Shown here: piece after piece, positions 17,880-25,416 of the stretch
Layout of the letters: each line of letters opens with the position of its first letter
Position numbering within the stretch: position 1 is the stretch's first letter
Source of the DNA: Sphingomonas sp.
GTDB lineage: Bacteria > Pseudomonadota > Alphaproteobacteria > Sphingomonadales > Sphingomonadaceae
DNA length: 64,000 nucleotides
Reading direction: 5' to 3'
NCBI RefSeq assembly: GCF_017744835.1
Contig: NZ_JAGIAM010000003.1
Location: forward strand, 744,001-808,000
Program-made: the position numbers and the translations under genes
The notes under the pieces: generated by a model
The model's input: only the letters and a program-made list of their open reading frames with translations
The model's database searches: none
Told to the model about the DNA's origin: nothing

Positions 17880-18689
17880 CTATGCGGCGCGCGCGCCGTC
17901 GGCCGCCGTGGCACCGGGTCGAGCGTTCGCGACCGCCCATTGCAGCGCGGTATCCGCAACGACTTCCCAGCCAGCGTCCATGCACGTCCAGTGCGAACGG
18001 CCCGGGAAGATCTTGAGCTCGGTCTTCGAGCGTGCCCTCGCCTGCTTCTTGTAGATCGCCGCGGTCATCGCCGCGTCGGCGATCAGATCCAGCTCGCCGC
18101 CGATCATCAGCAGCGGCGCGCGCTCGGGATTGTCCCACCGGATCTTCATCGGATTGACGACGCCGTTCCAATAAACCCGGCCGGGCGTGGGCACGATGTA
18201 GCGATCGTAGAGCGCGTCCGCCCTGGCCTTGGGCGCGGTCTGGGCGAAGCGGGTGCGGAAGAACTTCCGCGACATCACCTTCGCCTTCCGCCAGCTGAAC
18301 GGATCGATGAACACCGGAAGCGCCGATCGGATCGCATGCGGATAGAGCGGCACGCCTGGCGTCGGTGCGGGGTTGATTGCGACACCAGCGACGCCGAGCC
18401 CCCGGTCGAGAAGGTGCTGCACGAACACCGCGCCCACTGAATGTCCGATCAGGATCGGCTCCTCCGGCAACGCGCGGATGATCTGCTCATAATGGTCGAC
18501 GATCTGACGTTGCGACAGCGCCGCCAGCTCGGCCCGCGGCGACTGGCGCAGCGCGGCGGGCTCGCGGTCGTCATAGGGCCAATCCGGCGCGATCACGGTG
18601 TAGCCGGCCTGCTCGTAGCGCTCCTTGAAGCGCTCCCAGCTGCGCGAATTGAGCCAGGCGCCGTGAACGAGAACGACGGTCTTCGACAT
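17880..18689 (-). CDS. Alpha/beta hydrolase
   Basis: 269 residues, cytoplasmic. The oxyanion strand is VVLVHGAWLNSRSW, the nucleophile elbow GHSVGA, the acid GGELDLI and the His in FPGRSHWTC, giving a complete Ser-Asp-His triad. It is clearly a paralogue of the hydrolase at 20660-21433 (same HGAW start and GRSH/GWE ending). It is the third gene of a hydrolase operon starting at 20417, 82 bases after the preceding gene, with a hairpin in the gap. Substrate unknown; esterase or lactonase activity is possible. Confidence 0.8.
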   Translation of the reverse strand: MSKTVVLVHGAWLNSRSWERFKERYEQAGYTVIAPDWPYDDREPAALRQSPRAELAALSQRQIVDHYEQIIRALPEEPILIGHSVGAVFVQHLLDRGLGVAGVAINPAPTPGVPLYPHAIRSALPVFIDPFSWRKAKVMSRKFFRTRFAQTAPKARADALYDRYIVPTPGRVYWNGVVNPMKIRWDNPERAPLLMIGGELDLIADAAMTAAIYKKQARARSKTELKIFPGRSHWTCMDAGWEVVADTALQWAVANARPGATAADGARAA

Positions 18690-18722
18690 GGGAGGTCTCC
18701 TGTTGGGGGCTGCTGCCGCCGA

Positions 18723-18758
18723 CCCGCATCGCCCTGCCCCCGGGCTGAGCGATGCGGG
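18723..18758 (-). other. Hairpin between two hydrolase genes
   Basis: Perfect 10-bp inverted repeat (CCCGCATCGC and GCGATGCGGG) with a 16-base loop in the gap after the peroxidase-like hydrolase. No T tract follows, so it is more likely an mRNA-stability or partial-termination element than a full terminator. Confidence 0.5.
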
Positions 18759-18771
18759 AGAGGAGCGCCGG

Positions 18772-19725
18772 TCAGCCCTTGATGAAGGCGAGCAGATCGG
18801 CGTTCACGATATCGGGATGCGTGGTGCACATGCCGTGCGGAAGCCCGGCATAGGTCTTCAGCGTGCCGTTCTTCAGCAGCTTGGCCGAGAGCGGCGCGGA
18901 GTCCGCGTAGGGCACGATCTGGTCGTCGTCGCCGTGCATCACGAGCGTCGGCACCTCGATGCGCTTGAGGTCCTCGGTGAAGTCGGTCTCGCTGAACGCC
19001 TTGATGCAATCGTAATGCGCCTTGGCGCCGCCCATCATGCCCTGGCGCCACCAGTTGTCGATGACACCCTGATCGACCTTCGCGCCGGGCCGGTTATAGC
19101 CGTAGAAGGGACCCGAGGGCACATCGACGAAGAACTGGGCGCGGTTGTCGACCAGCGCCTTGCGGAAGCCGTCGAACACTTCGATCGGCAGGCCGCCGGG
19201 GTTCTTCTCGGACTTGACCATGATCGGCGGCACCGCGCCGATCAGCACCGCCTTGGCGACGCGGCCGGGCTTGGCGCGCGCGACATAATGCGCGACTTCG
19301 CCGCCGCCGGTCGAGTGGCCGATGTGGATCGCGCCCTTCAGGTCGAGCGCGTCGGTGAGCGCCGCGACGTCGGCGGCATAGGTGTCCATCTCGTTGCCCG
19401 TCCAGGTCTGGGTCGAGCGCCCATGGCCGCGGCGGTCGTGCGCGATGACGCGATAGCCCTGGAGCAGGAAGAACATCATCTGGTTGTCCCAGTCGTCGGC
19501 CGTGAGCGGCCAGCCGTGGTGGAACACGATCGGCGTCGCGTCCTTGGGACCCCAGTCCTTGTAGAAGATCTCGGTGCCGTCGCTGGTCTTGATGAAAGTC
19601 ATGGGTGTGGTTCCTTCTTTTGAGGGAATGGTGGCGAGTAGCTCGGCAGGCAGGGACGCAAGTCCGGCGACCGCCAGACCAGCACCTATCGCGCCGCGCC
19701 GTGTCAGCACGAAGTCGGCAGTCAC
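18772..19725 (-). CDS. Non-haem chloroperoxidase-like alpha/beta hydrolase with Tat signal
   Basis: 317 residues if started at GTG 19725, which I prefer. That start gives a twin-arginine leader ([20 protein letters not shown]), has GGAG eight bases upstream and overlaps the preceding stop (GTGA). Starting at ATG 19602 would delete the leader. The mature enzyme has [14 protein letters not shown], nucleophile GHSTGGGE, acid [10 protein letters not shown] and the His in GLPHGMC, typical of cofactor-free haloperoxidases/arylesterases. Middle gene of the operon that begins with the dienelactone hydrolase; the Tat leader predicts periplasmic action. Confidence 0.85.
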   Translation of the reverse strand: MTADFVLTRRGAIGAGLAVAGLASLPAELLATIPSKEGTTPMTFIKTSDGTEIFYKDWGPKDATPIVFHHGWPLTADDWDNQMMFFLLQGYRVIAHDRRGHGRSTQTWTGNEMDTYAADVAALTDALDLKGAIHIGHSTGGGEVAHYVARAKPGRVAKAVLIGAVPPIMVKSEKNPGGLPIEVFDGFRKALVDNRAQFFVDVPSGPFYGYNRPGAKVDQGVIDNWWRQGMMGGAKAHYDCIKAFSETDFTEDLKRIEVPTLVMHGDDDQIVPYADSAPLSAKLLKNGTLKTYAGLPHGMCTTHPDIVNADLLAFIKG

Positions 19726-20417
19726 TTGAGGTTCTCCGCGAGGAAGTCCCAGGTCCGGCCGTTGGCGAGCGCCGCGGCATCGGCATCGTAATGCGTGCCG
19801 GTGTGGCGCGCGAAAGCGTGGCCGCAGCCGGGATAAGAGAAGACCTGGACGTTGGGCTTGCCGGACAGCGCTTCGCGGATCGTCCGCTGCGCGTCCTTCG
19901 AGATGAACTCGTCCTCTTCGCCCAAGTGGACCATCAGCGGCGTGCGCACCGCCGGCGCTTCGCCCATATAGTCCTCGGCGGAGCCCGGATAGTAAGCGAC
20001 GCTCGCGTCCGCACCCGACCGCGCCGTGACCAGGAAGGTCATGAGCCCGCCCAGGCAATAACCCATCACGCCGACCTTGCCGGTCGAGCCGGGCAGTCCG
20101 GCCGCGAAGCGCAGCACGTCGGCGATGTCGCGTGCGCCCTGGTCGCGGTCATAGGCCTGGTAGAGCGCGAGGCCCTTCTGCCATTCACTCTCGGTCCAGT
20201 GCGAAAGGTCGAGCGCCGGCTCCTGCCGCCAGAACAGATCGGGCGCGAGCGCGATGAAGCCCTGCTCGGCGAGCTCGCGGCAGCTTGCGCGCATGTCGTC
20301 GTTCACGCCGAACACTTCGTGCAGCACGACCACGACGGGCGCGCTTTCCAGCTCCGGCCGCTCGACATAGGCCTGGAATGCCCCATCCGCGACGGTGATG
20401 CCGATGTACTCGCCCAT
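19722..20417 (-). CDS. Dienelactone hydrolase-family protein
   Basis: About 231 residues, cytoplasmic. Family signatures: [19 protein letters not shown], nucleophile Cys in VMGYCLGG, acid in LGEEDEFIS and His in CGHAFAR. Start ATG 20417 follows GGAGG by five bases; an in-frame TTG 12 bases upstream is the alternative. First gene of a three-hydrolase operon; its upstream region carries a 34-bp element almost identical to that of the next operon upstream, and a TACCAAGGT-type box. Confidence 0.88.
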   Translation of the reverse strand: MGEYIGITVADGAFQAYVERPELESAPVVVVLHEVFGVNDDMRASCRELAEQGFIALAPDLFWRQEPALDLSHWTESEWQKGLALYQAYDRDQGARDIADVLRFAAGLPGSTGKVGVMGYCLGGLMTFLVTARSGADASVAYYPGSAEDYMGEAPAVRTPLMVHLGEEDEFISKDAQRTIREALSGKPNVQVFSYPGCGHAFARHTGTHYDADAAALANGRTWDFLAENLK

Positions 20418-20468
20418 TCGATCCTCCAATGTTGAGCGGCCATTGTCGCAATCACGGCGGACGGCTCA

Positions 20469-20502
20469 ATCAGACGAGGGATGGCCGGGACTAGACCTTG
20501 GT
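20469..20502 (-). promoter_or_regulatory. Shared 34-bp promoter element, copy 1 (hydrolase operon A)
   Basis: Read on the minus strand it begins ACCAAGGTCTAGTCCC and ends CCCTCGTCTGAT. It matches copy 2 (22497-22530) at 29 of 34 positions by my alignment. It sits about 50 bases before the dienelactone hydrolase start. The first eight bases, with the preceding T, form the ACCAAGGT box also found before a FixJ-type regulator and an isochorismatase gene. Confidence 0.7.
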
Positions 20503-20659
20503 ATGAGCGAGGCCCCTACCCCTCCACCTTCGATCACGATCAGCCGGGGTCGAGACGCGCGGCGCCCGGGCCGTCGATCGAGCGCGTGGTCGTCACGGGG
20601 GCTCAAATCGATGTACAGCCAGGTGCGACAATCGAGGCTGACCCAGGCGACGAGCTGGG

Positions 20660-21433
20660 TCATGCGACGCCGTCCAGCCAGCCGAGCGCGACATCGGCGA
20701 CTTCCTCCCAGCCGGGCTCGGCGATCAGCAGGTGCGAGCGGCCCGCGAACTGGTGGAATTCGGTCGGCGCGCCCGCGCGGGACTGGCGACGGAAGGCCGC
20801 GCGCGCGACACCGGGAGTGATCAGCCGATCGCAGTCGCTGGCGGTGATGAGCAGCGGCTGCGTCCGCCGTGCCGGCTGCACGCGGCTGCCGGCGCGGAAC
20901 GCCGCCTGGTGGAAGATCATGCCCGGCGCCGGGATCACCCAGTCGGAGAAGACCCGGTCGACCAGGTCGGCGGGTGCACCCGTCGCATACAGCCGCCCGA
21001 AGCGTTCGCGGTCGAAGGCATAGGGTCGCAGCCAGCCCGCCGGGCGAAACAGGATCGGCGCGATCGCGCTTATCGCCGCCGCGTCCGGGACCACGCCGGC
21101 GATCGGCGCGGGGTTGATGACCGCGGCAGCCGCACCGACACCGCGGTCGAGCAGCAGCTGGACCAGCAATCCGCCGAACGAATGGCCGATCAGCATCGGT
21201 GGCTCTGCCAGCCTCTCGATCGCGACCTGCAGATGATCGACGATCCGCCCGAGCGTCAGCGACCCGAACCCCTCGGGCACCGCGCGGTTGATCTCGGCAG
21301 CGCGCTTCGCTTCGATCAGCGGCCAAGAGGGCGTGTGCACCTCCCGGCCTCTTGCCTCGTATCGGCGCCTGAACGGGTCCCAGCTTTCGGCCGTGACCCA
21401 GGCGCCGTGAACGAGGACGATCGGTCGCGTCAC
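20660..21433 (-). CDS. Alpha/beta hydrolase
   Basis: About 257 residues. GTG 21433 is chosen as start because it overlaps the preceding stop (GTGA) and places the first strand (RPIVLVHGAWVTAESW) at the N-terminus; a longer frame to 21556 runs inside the neighbour. Triad: GHSFGG, acid near ASDCDRL, His in FAGRSHLL. Paralogue of the hydrolase at 17880-18689. Second gene of hydrolase operon B (start 22308). Confidence 0.8.
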   Translation of the reverse strand: MTRPIVLVHGAWVTAESWDPFRRRYEARGREVHTPSWPLIEAKRAAEINRAVPEGFGSLTLGRIVDHLQVAIERLAEPPMLIGHSFGGLLVQLLLDRGVGAAAAVINPAPIAGVVPDAAAISAIAPILFRPAGWLRPYAFDRERFGRLYATGAPADLVDRVFSDWVIPAPGMIFHQAAFRAGSRVQPARRTQPLLITASDCDRLITPGVARAAFRRQSRAGAPTEFHQFAGRSHLLIAEPGWEEVADVALGWLDGVA

Positions 21434-22308
21434 GCCACGTCGGACCGCGAACGATTGCGGAGGAAGCTGGCGATCAGGTCGGCGACGAGTTCGGGCGCCT
21501 GATGCTGCGGCCCATGGCCCATCTGCGGCAGCACGAGCAGGTGCAGCGACTTCCACACCCGGTTGAGCGCGAACCAGTTGGGCGTCGGGAAGACGATCTC
21601 ATGATCGCCGGCGATCACCAGGATCGGGATGCCGCAGGTAGCGAGGAAGTCGCGATAGCCGCCTCGGTCCGGGAAGATGTCGGACTCCTGCCGCTCCTTG
21701 AGCAGGGTCAGGAAAATGTCGGGCGGAATCGGCGTCGAATGGTCGGTGGTCCGCGCGGAGATGCGGGCATTGGAGGCCGCGGCGGCTTCCCTGCTGGAGG
21801 CGGACTCGGGCTCGAAGAACAGAACGGTCTCGTCGTCGAGATCGTTGAACGGCTTGAGCGCGCGCTCGAGGAACACCGGCTCGGAGCCATGCTCGACCGG
21901 GCCCGGCGGCGTGGTCCCGATCAGCACGGCGTGGGTGATCCGCTCCGGCACGGTCGCAGTGACGACCTGCGCGGCGATGCCGCCCAGCGACCATCCGCCG
22001 ATCGCGAAGCTGTCGATGCCCAGCGCGTCTGCCAGCTCGATGACGTCGCGCGCCATGATCTCGCCCTGGTAGCTCGGCTTGCCGGTCGACTGGCCCATGC
22101 CCGAATAGTCGAAGGTGATGACCCGGAAGCTGCGGGCAAGCGCATCGAGGAAGGCCGGATCCCAGCTATCCAGGACGCCGCGGAACCGAAGGCACAGGAT
22201 CAGCGGCGCACCCTCCCCCAGCTCGCGATAGGCGAGCGTGCGCCCGTTCGTTTCCACGAAGCGGGTCCGGACGTTGGATGCGGTCTCGGTTTCGACGGTC
22301 AAGCCCAT
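21430..22308 (-). CDS. Alpha/beta hydrolase
   Basis: 292 residues. Nucleophile elbow GGWSLGGIAA, acid in VIAGDHEIV, catalytic His in PQMGHGPQHQ; N-terminal strand LAYRELGEGAPLILC. It resembles the broad family of haloalkane-dehalogenase/esterase-like hydrolases; the usual HG oxyanion motif reads LRFRG, slightly atypical. First gene of operon B, with a leader of about 190 bases containing a strong hairpin and, further up, the second copy of the 34-bp promoter element. Confidence 0.8.
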   Translation of the reverse strand: MGLTVETETASNVRTRFVETNGRTLAYRELGEGAPLILCLRFRGVLDSWDPAFLDALARSFRVITFDYSGMGQSTGKPSYQGEIMARDVIELADALGIDSFAIGGWSLGGIAAQVVTATVPERITHAVLIGTTPPGPVEHGSEPVFLERALKPFNDLDDETVLFFEPESASSREAAAASNARISARTTDHSTPIPPDIFLTLLKERQESDIFPDRGGYRDFLATCGIPILVIAGDHEIVFPTPNWFALNRVWKSLHLLVLPQMGHGPQHQAPELVADLIASFLRNRSRSDVA

Positions 22309-22370
22309 GATGGGGTCCTCTCAAGTTGCACGCCCGGGCAGCTTCCGCCGGTGTGGAGGAGAAGCTGGGG

Positions 22371-22408
22371 GAGCGGGCCGGCTCTTTGGGGACCAAGCCG
22401 GCCCGCTC
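22371..22408 (-). promoter_or_regulatory. Strong hairpin in the leader of hydrolase operon B
   Basis: Perfect 13-bp inverted repeat (GAGCGGGCCGGCT and AGCCGGCCCGCTC) with a 12-base loop, between the shared promoter element and the start codon at 22308. No T tract is seen, so attenuation by a simple intrinsic terminator is not shown. Confidence 0.55.
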
Positions 22409-22496
22409 CGCATCGGGGGGCACGATCCGATGCTGCACCACCGGGGATGGCAGCGGGGTGCGGCTTCGTTATCGCGGAGAAGGCGGGGTCCAATCC

Positions 22497-22530
22497 ATCA
22501 GACGAGAGATGGACGGCACTAAACGTTGGT
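22497..22530 (-). promoter_or_regulatory. Shared 34-bp promoter element, copy 2 (hydrolase operon B)
   Basis: Read on the minus strand it begins ACCAACGTTTAGTGCC and ends TCTCTCGTCTGAT. It is the partner of copy 1 at 20469-20502 with five mismatches; one mismatch (AAC instead of AAG) weakens the ACCAAGGT palindrome. It lies 188 bases before the start at 22308. Confidence 0.7.
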
Positions 22531-22535
22531 CTAAG

Positions 22536-22931
22536 TCAGGCGGCGAGCGCGCGGTCCAGGCATTTGATGAAGGCCTCAGCCTCGAACGGCTTCCGCAGAA
22601 GGCAAGCCGCCCCGCTCGCCTCCGCCTGTGCCAGCAGTGGCGCTTCGGTGCGCGCAGTGATCATGATGACCGGCGTCTCCACCACCCGGTTGTCGAGTTC
22701 CGCCTTCAGATCGATGCCGCTCATGCCGGGCATCTGGAGATCGGTGACGATGCAGGCGCTCCTTCCCGCTTCGTTCGATGCCAGAAACGCCTCGGCAGAT
22801 TCATGTCCGCTGGCCGAATAGCCGGCCGAGCGCACCAGCGACATGATCGCCCGCCGCAGCGAGGCGTCATCGTCGATCACGGAGATCAGCGGGGCGGATT
22901 TCTCAACCACGGGGACGCTCCGCGCGCACAT
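22536..22931 (-). CDS. Stand-alone receiver-domain response regulator
   Basis: 131 residues, receiver only. Acidic pocket VIDDDASLR, phosphorylated Asp in VTDLQMPGMSG, Thr/Ala switch VIMITAR and Lys in LRKPFEAEA. No output domain, so it probably acts by phosphotransfer or protein contact, like Spo0F/CheY-type proteins. The start is uncertain: ATG 22931, or a GTG a few codons later with GGAG upstream. It is the last member of the minus-strand signalling set (kinase, FixJ-type regulator, receiver) that mirrors the plus-strand set from 25417. Confidence 0.85.
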   Translation of the reverse strand: MCARSVPVVEKSAPLISVIDDDASLRRAIMSLVRSAGYSASGHESAEAFLASNEAGRSACIVTDLQMPGMSGIDLKAELDNRVVETPVIMITARTEAPLLAQAEASGAACLLRKPFEAEAFIKCLDRALAA

Positions 22932-23041
22932 CCCCCAGGGACGGCACGCTGGAATGGAAATGCTGGAACAAACCCTGGCTCCGATCGCGACTGATCAGGC
23001 CTGAACGTTACTCGCGTTACCAATGTCCCTCAATCGAGACC

Positions 23042-23053
23042 ATACGTTCGTAT
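23042..23053. promoter_or_regulatory. Palindrome ATACG-TT-CGTAT upstream of the receiver gene
   Basis: Perfect 5-bp arms around TT, extended on the minus strand to ACCTATACGAACGTATGG. The minus-strand core CTATACGA recurs before the kinase gene at 25213. It may be an operator or promoter for the receiver gene, which begins 110 bases away. Confidence 0.4.
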
Positions 23054-23070
23054 AGGTGAACGACCCCATT

Positions 23071-23715
23071 TCAGCGCGCGTCCAGCCCCAGCAACTGGGC
23101 GGCGCGCACCAAGTCGGCGGCTCCGGCTGCGCCCATCTTTCGCGAGAGCGAGCCGCGGTGCGCCTTCACGGTGACGATACTCAGGCCGAGCCGGTCGGCG
23201 ATCTCCTTGTTCATCAGCCCGTCGACGATGCCGGCAAGCACCTCGCGCTCCCTCTGGCTCAGGCTGCCGTACCGCGCGTCGAGCTCGGAGCGGACATGCT
23301 GCTGATCGAGCCGCAGCCGATCCCGCGCCGTCGCCGCAGCGACAGCGTCGAGCAGGTCCTGGTCGCGGAAGGGCTTGGTAAGAAAATCGATCGCGCCGGC
23401 CTTCATTGCCCGGACCGACATGGGGATGTCGCCATAGCCCGTCATCATGATCACCGGATGCTCGATCCCCGCCTTCACCAGGTTGGCCTGCAGCTCCAGC
23501 CCGCTCATGTCTGGCAGGCGCACGTCGAGCAGGATGCAGCTCGGCACTGCAGCGCGCGCAGCCGAGAGGAACGCCTTCACCGAACCGTGCGGCCGCGCCT
23601 CGTAGCCGACCGAGCGCACGAGCCGGACCAGCGCCTCGCGAAGGCCCTGATCGTCGTCGACGATGTGCACGACCGGCGCGCCTGGCGGCGTCGCCGAGCG
23701 GATCAGGTCAGCCAT
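23071..23715 (-). CDS. FixJ/NarL-type response regulator
   Basis: About 214 residues. N-terminal receiver (VHIVDDDQG, phospho-Asp in LLDVRLPDMSG, Lys in LTKPFRDQD) and C-terminal LuxR-type helix-turn-helix (LSQREREVLAGIVDGLMNKE, then IVTVKAHRGSLSRKM). Start 23715 has GGGGAG four bases upstream and overlaps the kinase stop by eight bases. Cognate to the kinase at 23708-25213 by position. The DVRLP and FRDQDLLDAV segments are nearly identical in the regulator at 27365-27985. Confidence 0.92.
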   Translation of the reverse strand: MADLIRSATPPGAPVVHIVDDDQGLREALVRLVRSVGYEARPHGSVKAFLSAARAAVPSCILLDVRLPDMSGLELQANLVKAGIEHPVIMMTGYGDIPMSVRAMKAGAIDFLTKPFRDQDLLDAVAAATARDRLRLDQQHVRSELDARYGSLSQREREVLAGIVDGLMNKEIADRLGLSIVTVKAHRGSLSRKMGAAGAADLVRAAQLLGLDAR

Positions 23716-25213
23716 GCTGCTCCCCGGTCGCCACGGGCAGGTCGAAGTGGAAGGTCGAGCCCTCCCCCACGCTGCTCGTCGCCCACAGTCGTCCGCCATA
23801 GGCCGAGATGCAGGTGCGGCAGATCGCCAGGCCCATCCCCATCCCGCCGGGCTTGGTCGAGAAGAACGGGTCGAACATCGCCTTCATCGTCGCTGGGCCG
23901 ATACCCGGGCCCTTGTCGGAGACCTCGACGCGGACGCGCGCATCGTCGGGCCGAACGCTGATCGTGATGTCGCGCGGTCCGCTCTGTCGGTTCATCGCCT
24001 GGGCAGCGTTGAGTACCAGATTGACGACGACCTGCTGGATGTTGACTGCATCGGCCAGCACTGGCGGCACGCCGTCTATCGCGTCGATATGGACCGAGGC
24101 GCCGAGCGCGCGGATCTCACCGTCGACGAGCCTCACGGCTTCGTGAATCAGGCGCGCCATATCATGGCGTCCGAGCGTGGTGGGCGATTTGCTCAGGAAG
24201 GCGCGCGTGCTCTCCACCACCGATTTGGCACGGCGCGCGGCGTCGAGCACGTTGCGCACGCTCGCCGCCGCTTCGTCCAGGTCCGGCTTCTCGCGGCCCA
24301 GCCATTGTAGCGTCGCCTCGGCGCTCGAGATGATGGCGGCAAGCGGCGAATTGACCTCATGCGCGATCGAGGCGGACAGCGCGCCCATCGTCGTCACCCG
24401 CGCCGCGCGGGCGACTTCGATCTCGGCCTTGGCGAGCCGTTCCTGCGTGGCCTTGTACTCGGTGATGTCAAGGTCGCTGACCAATATGTCCTGGAATCCG
24501 CGCATGTCGGTGGGCAGGCCCGCGGTGAACAGCGTGTGCGTGGTTTCGCCATTCGCCGCCGTGAGGTGCGTCTCCGAACGATAGAGGCTGTCTCCACGCG
24601 CAAAGGCGATCAGCCATTGCACGAAGGTCTGATCGGTATCGGGGAGGATCCGGTCCAGCGAACCGAGCAGCTCGTCCTTGCTGGATGCGCCCGCCCGCAC
24701 CACCGCGAAGCCATTCACGTCCTTGATGATCACCGAACGGCGGATCGCCCGAAGCTCGTCCGGATGCGCGGCAAAATAGGCCTGCACGTCGCGCACGCCG
24801 GAGCGCAGCAGGCGGAGTACCGCGTCCCGGGCGTCCGACCAGTCCTCGCGCCACAGCGCGATGCCCGATCGCTCGAAGATGGTCTCGTTCCATCGTAGCG
24901 ATTCGTCCAGGCGCCGCTGCAGCTCCCCCACCTTGCGCCGGTGGAAGAAGAGGCCCGCTATCGCGAGGCTGATCGCAAGCGCAGCGAGGCCCGCGGCGGC
25001 AAGCGTGGAAGCGGCATCCGCGGGAACGATGAGCGCGAGCGCCGCGACCAGCACGACGATCAGGCCGCTCATCAACCAGTCGCGGCCGGTCCACCGCGGC
25101 TGCGGCGTACATCCGTCGCGTCCGCTCGCCCACAGCGGCATGCCGTCGGCATCGAGCCCCTGACCCGGAGCGGCGGTGGCGTCGCTGGGCCAGAGGGAAA
25201 ATACATGCTGCAC
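23708..25213 (-). CDS. Membrane-bound PAS sensor histidine kinase
   Basis: 501 residues. Two predicted transmembrane helices at about residues 47-90, then an extended PAS-like domain (about 105-260; WREDWSDARDAVLRLLRSGV, then DVNGFAVVRAGA), a HisKA domain with phospho-acceptor His in ASIAHEVNSPLAAI, and an HATPase domain (N box NLVLNAAQAM, GPGIGP, GGMGMGLAICR). It overlaps the FixJ-type regulator and is divergent from its paralogue at 25417. The H-box and PAS resemble FixL/TodS/StyS-type kinases with soluble ligands. Confidence 0.92.
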   Translation of the reverse strand: MQHVFSLWPSDATAAPGQGLDADGMPLWASGRDGCTPQPRWTGRDWLMSGLIVVLVAALALIVPADAASTLAAAGLAALAISLAIAGLFFHRRKVGELQRRLDESLRWNETIFERSGIALWREDWSDARDAVLRLLRSGVRDVQAYFAAHPDELRAIRRSVIIKDVNGFAVVRAGASSKDELLGSLDRILPDTDQTFVQWLIAFARGDSLYRSETHLTAANGETTHTLFTAGLPTDMRGFQDILVSDLDITEYKATQERLAKAEIEVARAARVTTMGALSASIAHEVNSPLAAIISSAEATLQWLGREKPDLDEAAASVRNVLDAARRAKSVVESTRAFLSKSPTTLGRHDMARLIHEAVRLVDGEIRALGASVHIDAIDGVPPVLADAVNIQQVVVNLVLNAAQAMNRQSGPRDITISVRPDDARVRVEVSDKGPGIGPATMKAMFDPFFSTKPGGMGMGLAICRTCISAYGGRLWATSSVGEGSTFHFDLPVATGEQHG

Positions 25214-25266
25214 TTAAAGTCCCCCCGGACTGCGATCGCCCCGGATGTGTCAATGAGGGGCGTCGC

Positions 25267-25285
25267 TGAACGATCGTATAGTTGT
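25267..25285 (-). promoter_or_regulatory. CTATACGATCG element before the kinase gene
   Basis: Minus-strand CAACTATACGATCGTTC, sharing CTATACGA and flanking bases with the element at 23042-23060, about 55 bases before the kinase start at 25213. Two related sites before two members of the same signalling set suggest a common regulator. Confidence 0.35.
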
Positions 25286-25416
25286 TCGCGGTGTAGCTCC
25301 ACATCAAAGTCGGTCGTGAAATCAACGACTCCAGCCGCCGACCAAGGGGTGCCCTGTCCGCCGGACGCATCGCGCCCCCCGCCGCCGGCGGCCAGTATCG
25401 GTACCCGCGGCGTGAC

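Noticed and set aside
25310..25340. Inverted repeat GTCGT-N7-ACGAC in the divergent kinase promoter
   Set aside because: Arms of five bases are expected by chance in this GC-rich DNA and no second copy was seen.
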